From an uncultured Actinomycetes bacterium (lineage in GTDB: Bacteria > Actinomycetota > Actinomycetes > S36-B12), in NCBI GenBank assembly GCA_937876275.1, contig CALFIA010000124.1:1-11199 (forward strand): 11,199 bases of DNA, in the 5' to 3' direction. This document shows, one piece after another, positions 5,976 to 11,199 of the stretch. The position numbers and the translations under genes are program-made. A model generated the notes under the pieces. That model was not told where the DNA came from and made no database searches. It worked only from the letters and a program-made list of their open reading frames with translations. The stretch's first letter is position 1; each line of letters starts with the position of its first letter.

Positions 5976-7293
5976 CGTCAGTCATCCCGAGGAGTTGATG
6001 AAGTTCGGCTGCATCTGAGCACTTCTCGCGTGCAGTTTCGTAGGAGATCTGATTCGACTCCACCAACTCTGCCAGGCTTTGATTCAGCGTGTGCATGCCG
6101 AACTTCGAGCCCGTCTGCAGAGCTGAAGGAATCGACTGCAGCTTCCCCTCCCGAATGAGATTGCGCACCGCAGGGGTTGCCGTCAAGATCTCGGTCGCTG
6201 CGATGCGTCCCTTGCCATCCACGGTCTTGCATAGGGTCTGGCAGACCACGGCTTGAAGACTGCTGGCGAGCTGAGTGCGGATCTGCGACTGCTGCTCGGG
6301 CGGGAATACGTCGATAATGCGATCGATTGTCGAGCCTGCTGACGAGGTGTGAAGGGTGCCGAACACGAGATGGCCGGTCTCCGCAGCAGTGAGCGCAATC
6401 GCAATAGTCTCGAGGTCACGCATCTCGCCTACGAGGATGATGTCGGGATCCTGACGAAGAGCATGCTTCAGTGCTGCGGCGAATGAGTCAGTGTCTTCGC
6501 CCACTTCACGCTGGTTCACGACGCTCTTGCGGTGCTTATGCACGAATTCGACCGGATCCTCAATCGTCATGATGTGCGCCTGCCGCGTGCGGTTGGCGCG
6601 ATCGATGATCGCCGCGAGAGTGGTCGACTTACCGGAGCCGGTCGGACCGGTGACGAGCACGAGTCCGCGCGGAAGATTGGCGAATTCGCCGATGCTCTCG
6701 GGCATGTTCAGCGCCGCGAGCTCCTTGATCTCCCAGGGAATCGCACGCAGTACACCGCCGATGACCCCCTTCTGCCGGAACAAGTTGACCCGAAAACGTG
6801 CCGCCCCTGTCAATTCGTAGGCCAGATCGAGTTCCTTGTTCTCCTCGAAACGCTGCTTCTGGCGATCGGTCAAGATCGAGTACAGGCACTCATGGAGTTG
6901 GGTGGCGGTGAGCGGCGCAAAACCGGGGATGGGTTCGAGATCGCCATGCACGCGGATCATCGGCGGAGAGGCAAGAGTGAGATGCAAATCCGACCCGCCC
7001 TGTTCAAGCAGGTATAGCAAAAATTCGTCCAGCTCGATTCCACCGTCGATTCCGCGAACATCCGATCGGTCGATGCGGACGATTCCCGCGTCACTTGCTG
7101 CCGGCGGTGCAGTCGGAGCATCAGGCACGGCATGCAGCACGGGTACCGGCGGGTTCATCGGCAACGTGGGCGAGACGGAAGCAGGAGGCGTGATCGGCAG
7201 CGATGCCACGACGACTGGCGGGGCAAGGGGAAGTCCTGGTGCCACTGGAGCCGAGGGCGCCACCGGCAGGGTCACTATTGGGTTCTCGTTCAT
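5962..7293 (-). CDS. pilT: Pilus retraction ATPase PilT with proline-rich N-terminal extension
   Basis: Hexameric ATPase that disassembles the pilus. Residues from about 87 onward are a standard PilT: SDLHL (101), Walker A GPTGSGKS (216-223), Asp box TIEDPVEF (243-250), Walker B DIILVGEMRD (284-293), His box ETGHLVFGTLHT (305-316) and AVRNLIREGK (375-384), the C-terminal signature needed for retraction in studied PilT proteins. Family members are usually about 345-370 residues; this one has 443 because residues 1-66 are a low-complexity stretch of Pro, Ala and Val. A ribosome binding site (AGGAG, 5 nt from the ATG) supports the start at 7293, so the extension is probably translated. It lies 14 nt after pilB and overlaps pilC by 14 nt. 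Confidence 0.96.
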   Translation of the reverse strand: MNENPIVTLPVAPSAPVAPGLPLAPPVVVASLPITPPASVSPTLPMNPPVPVLHAVPDAPTAPPAASDAGIVRIDRSDVRGIDGGIELDEFLLYLLEQGGSDLHLTLASPPMIRVHGDLEPIPGFAPLTATQLHECLYSILTDRQKQRFEENKELDLAYELTGAARFRVNLFRQKGVIGGVLRAIPWEIKELAALNMPESIGEFANLPRGLVLVTGPTGSGKSTTLAAIIDRANRTRQAHIMTIEDPVEFVHKHRKSVVNQREVGEDTDSFAAALKHALRQDPDIILVGEMRDLETIAIALTAAETGHLVFGTLHTSSAGSTIDRIIDVFPPEQQSQIRTQLASSLQAVVCQTLCKTVDGKGRIAATEILTATPAVRNLIREGKLQSIPSALQTGSKFGMHTLNQSLAELVESNQISYETAREKCSDAAELHQLLGMTDDVSD

Positions 7294-7307
7294 CTGTGCT
7301 CCTTCTC

Positions 7308-8990
7308 CTACGCGGTAACGCGTAGAACCTCAGTGATCGTGGTCGCGCCCAGCGAGACATTCAGCCAGCCGTCTTGCCGCAGGGTGCGCATGCCCTGCTC
7401 AATAGCCAGCCTGCGGATTTCATCCGACGATGCGCGAGCTGTGGCCAGGCGCTCGATCTCTTCGGTCATCGGCATCACTTCGTGCATGGCGAGTCGGCCG
7501 CGATAACCAGTGTGCGCGCAGCTCGAGCAACCGACCGCATCGAAGATCGTCGGAGTGATACCAACAGGAGCTTCGAACTTGATCACCTCAAGCTGCGCGG
7601 TGGTGAGTTCACTCGGGCGCTTGCACTTGTCACAGAGGCGGCGCGCCAGTCGCTGACCCGTGGCGCACTGCAGCGCCGATCCGAGAAGGAACGGCTCAAT
7701 TCCCATCTCCGACAGTCGGGTGAGCACGCTTGGGGCGTCATTCGTGTGCAACGTGGTGAGAACGAGGTGGCCGGTGAGGGCTGCCTCAATGGCGATCTGA
7801 GCAGTCTCGTGATCACGAATCTCACCGATCAGCACGATGTCAGGGTCGGCACGCAAGATCGCGCGCAGGCTCGAGGCAAAGGTCAGTCCCGCCTTGGTGT
7901 TCGTCTGCACCTGATTGATGCCCGGGATCCGGTACTCGACGGGATCCTCCACCGTGACGATATTGACCTCTGGCCGGATGACGGCGTTGAGCGTGGCGTA
8001 CAGCGTGGTCGACTTACCCGAGCCGGTCGGCCCGCTCACGATGAGCATTCCGTAGGGGCGCTCGTATGAGGTCTTCCACTTCTGCAGATTCGCGGGCGAA
8101 AAGCCGAGCTGGGGCAGGCTCATCATGACCGCTGAGTTGTCGAGGATTCGCATGACGATCTTCTCGCCCCAGACGGTGGGCAGGCAGTTCACGCGCAGAT
8201 CGATCTTGCGACCACCGGCCACGACTGAGAGGCGGCCGTCCTGCGGACGCCGACGCTCGGCAATGTCCATATCGGCCATGATCTTCAGGCGCGAGATCAC
8301 CGCAGACTGAATCTCCTTGGGTGCCGGGGCCATCTCCTTCAGCACGCCATCAATTCGGTATCGAATACGAATGCTGTCCTCGGCCGGCTCCACGTGAATG
8401 TCCGAGGCCTGATCGGCAATGGCCTGGCTCAGGAGCAAGTTCACGTAGCGCACGAGCGGCGCATCCTTGGTCGACACCACCGGAGTCGACAGGTCGACCG
8501 CTGCCTCATCCTGCAGGAGATCCTTGACGAGTTCGCCGAGTTCAGCCTCTGCGCGATAAAGGAGATTGAGACGAGTCTGAATCTCACCGCGAAGACTGAC
8601 GGCAAAGCGCACCGGCTGACGAGTGATCGCCTGGAGGTCCTCGCGCACCTGCCAGTCCATAGCGGTCTGACTGTCGGCAGCGATCGTGACCCCTCGTTCG
8701 TCGAGGGAGATCGGGATGACGGAGTACTTGCGAGCTTGCTCTCCGGTCAGGAGAGCGATCGCTCGAGGATCGACGACGAAATCGAGGATTTCGCAATAGT
8801 CGAGACCGGCGGCTTGAACGGTAACGCGGACGACATCCTTCTTCGAGACCGCGCCCTGACGCACGAGCACCGTCAGGACGGGTTCGGCAGTCGAGAGAGC
8901 GCTCGACTCGGCAGCAATGAGCTGGTCGTGAGTGATGAGACCCTCGTCGACGAGGAGCTCTGCCGCACTTCGAGTCGCCTGCTCGGTCAT
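7308..8990 (-). CDS. pilB: Pilus assembly ATPase PilB
   Basis: Hexameric GspE/PilB ATPase that drives pilin polymerisation from the cytoplasmic face of PilC. Its 560 residues are the usual length. Residues 1-145 form a T2SSE N-terminal (MshEN-like) domain, and SDIHVEP (196-202) starts the N2 domain. The core has Walker A GPTGSGKS (320-327), Asp box TVEDPVEY (346-353), Walker B DIVLIGEIRD (384-393) and His box TGHLVLTTLHT (406-416). Four cysteines (C453, C456, C488, C491, in CDKC and CSSC) form the zinc site that separates PilB/GspE from PilT, which lacks it. In the N-terminal domain the RLG motif used by MshEN domains to bind c-di-GMP reads RSA, so ligand binding is doubtful. The ATG overlaps the stop of pilT2 by 4 nt (ATGA), preceded by a G-rich ribosome binding site. 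Confidence 0.97.
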   Translation of the reverse strand: MTEQATRSAAELLVDEGLITHDQLIAAESSALSTAEPVLTVLVRQGAVSKKDVVRVTVQAAGLDYCEILDFVVDPRAIALLTGEQARKYSVIPISLDERGVTIAADSQTAMDWQVREDLQAITRQPVRFAVSLRGEIQTRLNLLYRAEAELGELVKDLLQDEAAVDLSTPVVSTKDAPLVRYVNLLLSQAIADQASDIHVEPAEDSIRIRYRIDGVLKEMAPAPKEIQSAVISRLKIMADMDIAERRRPQDGRLSVVAGGRKIDLRVNCLPTVWGEKIVMRILDNSAVMMSLPQLGFSPANLQKWKTSYERPYGMLIVSGPTGSGKSTTLYATLNAVIRPEVNIVTVEDPVEYRIPGINQVQTNTKAGLTFASSLRAILRADPDIVLIGEIRDHETAQIAIEAALTGHLVLTTLHTNDAPSVLTRLSEMGIEPFLLGSALQCATGQRLARRLCDKCKRPSELTTAQLEVIKFEAPVGITPTIFDAVGCSSCAHTGYRGRLAMHEVMPMTEEIERLATARASSDEIRRLAIEQGMRTLRQDGWLNVSLGATTITEVLRVTA

Positions 8991-10120
8991 CGCGACCCCC
9001 CTGCGGTGAAGCCAGCTCGCTTGAGCGCGACGTGCAGATCAGACACCTGTCCGATAACTCCCTCTGCGTCCGCGAGGGTGATGTCTCCCCCGATGACCAT
9101 CCTCACGAGATCTTGCTCAAGGGTGCGCATCCCGTAGTACTCGCCCTCGGCGATGATCTCGCTGAGCATGATGGTCTTGTCCGGATCGTTTATCGCATCA
9201 CGCACTCGACCGTTCGAGGCGAGCACCTCGACAACTGGCAGACGACCGTCACGTCGTTGCGCTGTCACGAGTCGTTGACACACGATGCCCATCAGCGATT
9301 CCGCCAGGGCTGTTCGGGCCTGGCGCTGCTCGCCCGCGGGGAACATGTCGATCATGCGGTTGACGGCATCGACTGCGCTCTTCGCGTGCAGGCTTGCCAA
9401 GACCAGATGCCCGGTCTCGGATGCCTGCAGGGCCGTGCGCAGTGTCTCGAGATCGCGAATCTCGCCCACAAGAATGACGTCAGGGTCCTGTCTCATGCCC
9501 GACCGCAAGGCCGTGGCGAAATCCTCGGTGTCTGTGTGAATCTCTCGCTGACTCACCGTCGAGAGTTGATCACGGTGCAAGAACTCAATCGGATCCTCAA
9601 TCGTGAGAATGTGACAGCGTCGCGTGCGGTTCACGAGATCGATCAAGGATGCGAGTGTCGTGGTCTTTCCTGATCCGGTTGGACCGGCGACCACGACGAG
9701 GCCTGCCTGGAGGGTCGCGAATCCGGTGACGACCGGCGGCAGGCCGAGCGCCTCAATTGTGGGCACATGCTCGCGCACATGACGAAGCACCATGCTCGCG
9801 GTACCGCGCGTGCGATAGGCGTTCCCTCGGAATCGGCCGACACCGTTCAGCTGAAGCGCGAAATCGCATTCCTGATGCGCAAGAAATGCCTCACGATCAC
9901 GCGGAAGCGTCAGGGCATCGAGGACGAGCGCTTCGGCGTCGTCGTTACTCAGGGCCGGATGGTCGACAGGGTGCAAGCGACCCGAGATGCGCAGAAGTGG
10001 GGGTCCGCCCGCACGAATGTGCAGATCCGATGCCCCCTGATCGACAGCCAGACGCAGCAAGGTCGCGAGTGCCTGCGGACCAATCACCGCAGTCGCGTCC
10101 TGAAGATCCGGCTGTGTCAT
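8987..10120 (-). CDS. Second PilT-family ATPase (PilT2/PilU-like)
   Basis: A PilT paralogue of 377 residues, close to standard length. Motifs are intact: SDLHIR (31), Walker A GPTGSGKT (146-153), Asp box TIEDPIEF (173-180), Walker B DVILVGEIRD (214-223) and the His box around ETGHLVLASLHA (235-246). There is no zinc tetracysteine, so it is not a PilB. The C-terminal AIRNLIRE signature of retraction ATPases is degenerate (NGRVRDAINDPDK, 303-315), whereas the neighbour at 5962-7293 keeps it. It may therefore be an accessory retraction ATPase, like PilU, or a specialised motor. It is the first minus-strand gene, divergent from pilM. Its ATG lies 10 nt after TGAGCCGA and lacks a ribosome binding site. 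Confidence 0.9.
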   Translation of the reverse strand: MTQPDLQDATAVIGPQALATLLRLAVDQGASDLHIRAGGPPLLRISGRLHPVDHPALSNDDAEALVLDALTLPRDREAFLAHQECDFALQLNGVGRFRGNAYRTRGTASMVLRHVREHVPTIEALGLPPVVTGFATLQAGLVVVAGPTGSGKTTTLASLIDLVNRTRRCHILTIEDPIEFLHRDQLSTVSQREIHTDTEDFATALRSGMRQDPDVILVGEIRDLETLRTALQASETGHLVLASLHAKSAVDAVNRMIDMFPAGEQRQARTALAESLMGIVCQRLVTAQRRDGRLPVVEVLASNGRVRDAINDPDKTIMLSEIIAEGEYYGMRTLEQDLVRMVIGGDITLADAEGVIGQVSDLHVALKRAGFTAGGSR

Positions 10121-10177
10121 ATGAGGTGTTTCGGCTCAAGGCGGCCCGCCAGGCACGAATGAGCCGATAAACCTCGT
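10121..10177. promoter_or_regulatory. Symmetric divergent promoter/operator region, pilT2-pilM
   Basis: The 57-nt gap is a near mirror image. TCGGCTCA (10131-10138) and TGAGCCGA (10160-10167) are exact reverse complements 21 nt apart. From each octamer, 10 nt lead to the start codon (ATG of pilT2, GTG of pilM), and those 10-nt spacers agree at 7 of 10 positions. On the plus strand GCCGATAA (10163-10170) equals the -10 consensus of WhiG/FliA-type sigma factors; the minus side reads GCCGAAAC. Neither start has a Shine-Dalgarno sequence, as expected for leaderless or near-leaderless transcripts. No TAAA -35 is found at the usual distance on either side. The centre holds GGCGGCCCGCC. Whether the octamers are promoter parts, an operator or both is open. 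Confidence 0.6.
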
Positions 10178-11199
10178 GTGAAGAACACCGCCGCTCCGCG
10201 ACTGGTGGGCCTGGACTTGGGCTCATCCGGGATTCGCGCAGTCGAGGTGAAGCGCTCTCGCAGCGGCTGGCGGGTTGTGCGGGCAGCCGAGATCGGGCTG
10301 CCCACGGGTGCCATCCACGCGGGGGTCATCGTGGATCCGCCTGCCGTGAGCAAGGCCCTTCGACGTCTATGGCGTGCGGGCCGATTCAGCACTCGCAAGG
10401 TCGCGGCCGCCATGAGCGATGCCGGAGTTATCACCCGCCAGGTCGATCTGCCCTGGATGCCGGTTGACGACTTTCGATCAGCACTGAAATACCAGGTCGT
10501 CGATGCACTCCCGGTTGATCTTTCCACCGTTGAGCTCGACTACCAGCCCCTGGCTGAATTCTCCGTGCCGGATGGACATGGTCATTCGACCGACATGCTT
10601 CAGGTTCTGCTTGTCGCCACCCCCACGGAAACGGTGACCGATCTGTGTTCCGCCCTCATCGCCGCGCGACTTGAGCCCGTGCGCGCTGATACTTCGTCGT
10701 TCGCCCTCATACGCACTGCCAGTGGCGGAATTCTTCAGGAGTCAGACGAATGCATTGCACTCGTCGATATTGGCGCTGACGTTCTATCCGTCGTTGTTCA
10801 GCAGGGCGGTCGGCCGTTGTTCATCCGTTCGATCCCCGGTCAAGGGGGCGACATGGCGACGATGACGATTGCCTCGGCAATGGGCCTGGAGGACGAAGAC
10901 GCACGAGCACTGGTGATCTCCACCGGGCTGAATGGGCCGCCACCGGTGATCACGCCTGTCAAGGAATCGAATGTCTTCGGACTACTCGCAGACATTGGGG
11001 AAAACCCGATCGATCTGACGACTTCGCGCGCTATGGCACTTATCAATCCGTGGGCCACCACCTTGGTGGGTGCCATCCGCGATTCCCTTGACTACTTCCA
11101 TGCCTCCGGCGGACCTCACGTCGAGCGGCTCGTGCTGTCAGGTCGCACCGCTCAGCTCAACGGTCTTGGCGAGCGCATCACTACCGAGTTGCGCGTTCC
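10178..11199 (+). CDS. pilM: Type IV pilus clamp protein PilM (3' end cut by window)
   Basis: Actin-like cytoplasmic protein that binds the N-terminus of PilN and connects the assembly motor to the membrane PilN/PilO complex. About 340 residues are visible and the frame stays open to the right edge; family members are about 350 long, so only a few residues are missing. Visible family features are the phosphate-1 loop GLDLGSSGIRAVEV (11-24), AGVIVDPPAV, the second nucleotide loop LVDIGADVLSVVV (195-207) and the C-terminal LSGRTAQLNGLGERI (320-334), where families usually show a Gly-rich adenosine motif. The start is a GTG at 10178; an in-frame TGA at 10160-10162 excludes an earlier one. There is no ribosome binding site. 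pilN and pilO are expected next. Confidence 0.95.
   Translation, partial: MKNTAAPRLVGLDLGSSGIRAVEVKRSRSGWRVVRAAEIGLPTGAIHAGVIVDPPAVSKALRRLWRAGRFSTRKVAAAMSDAGVITRQVDLPWMPVDDFRSALKYQVVDALPVDLSTVELDYQPLAEFSVPDGHGHSTDMLQVLLVATPTETVTDLCSALIAARLEPVRADTSSFALIRTASGGILQESDECIALVDIGADVLSVVVQQGGRPLFIRSIPGQGGDMATMTIASAMGLEDEDARALVISTGLNGPPPVITPVKESNVFGLLADIGENPIDLTTSRAMALINPWATTLVGAIRDSLDYFHASGGPHVERLVLSGRTAQLNGLGERITTELRV

Noticed and set aside
7374..8069. Plus-strand ORF of 231 codons opposite pilB
   Set aside because: It lies wholly antisense to the conserved PilB core, has no domain-like features and is rich in Arg, His and Gly as expected of a GC-rich shadow frame.
8540..8990. c-di-GMP-binding MshEN domain in PilB
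   Set aside because: The domain fold is likely, but the RLG motif reads RSA and the expected later Gln is not in place, so I do not claim ligand binding.
8394..9137. Plus-strand ORF of 247 codons opposite pilB/pilT2
   Set aside because: Antisense to two clear ATPase genes, with no recognisable motif; a shadow frame.
10120..10178. Complete WhiG/FliA promoter (TAAA -35 plus GCCGATAA)
   Set aside because: The -10-like element is present, but no TAAA occurs 14-16 nt upstream on either strand, so only a -10-like match is reported.

Overview
The window is one type IV pilus (T4P) locus, almost certainly from a high-GC Gram-positive bacterium (Actinomycetota). The reasons are a GC-rich, evenly GC-biased sequence, a short class III prepilin of the actinobacterial kind, tight gene packing with 4-nt stop/start overlaps, and the PilT-PilB-PilC-PilA-PilD/PilM gene set without secretin genes. 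I cannot name the genus.

Layout. Ten genes and one small disputed ORF lie on the minus strand and read right to left: a second PilT-like ATPase (10120-8987), the assembly ATPase pilB (8990-7308), the retraction ATPase pilT (7293-5962), the platform protein pilC (5975-4758) and the major prepilin pilA (4645-4214). After a very long hairpin come two small unknown proteins (4023-3613, 3611-3318), a divergent sigma-70-like protein (3254-2451), a cysteine-containing unknown protein (2454-1702), a DUF4388-like protein (1694-939) and the prepilin peptidase pilD (922-119). On the plus strand pilM (from 10178) diverges from the ATPase genes and runs off the right edge, where pilN/pilO would be expected. 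The left end (1-100) holds three 30-bp tandem repeats, each with a palindrome.

How it works together. PilD cleaves and methylates prepilin PilA. PilB powers polymerisation on PilC, and PilT with its paralogue powers depolymerisation. PilM is the cytoplasmic actin-like clamp that would link these motors to PilN/PilO in the membrane. The unknown genes between pilA and pilD are probably regulatory or accessory. One looks like a reduced sigma factor of the WhiG/FliA type and one like a DUF4388 protein.

Most unusual points. (1) The 57-nt gap between pilT2 and pilM is a near mirror image: the octamer TGAGCCGA lies exactly 10 nt before each start codon, neither start has a ribosome binding site, and the plus side contains GCCGATAA, the textbook -10 of WhiG/FliA-type sigma factors. 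(2) The same octamer forms the palindromes of the tandem repeat after pilD. (3) A WhiG/FliA-like protein is encoded in the same locus. Together these suggest, but do not prove, a pilus-specific regulatory circuit. (4) An in-frame TAA (3318-3320) seems to split an otherwise continuous reading frame just upstream of the sigma-like gene.
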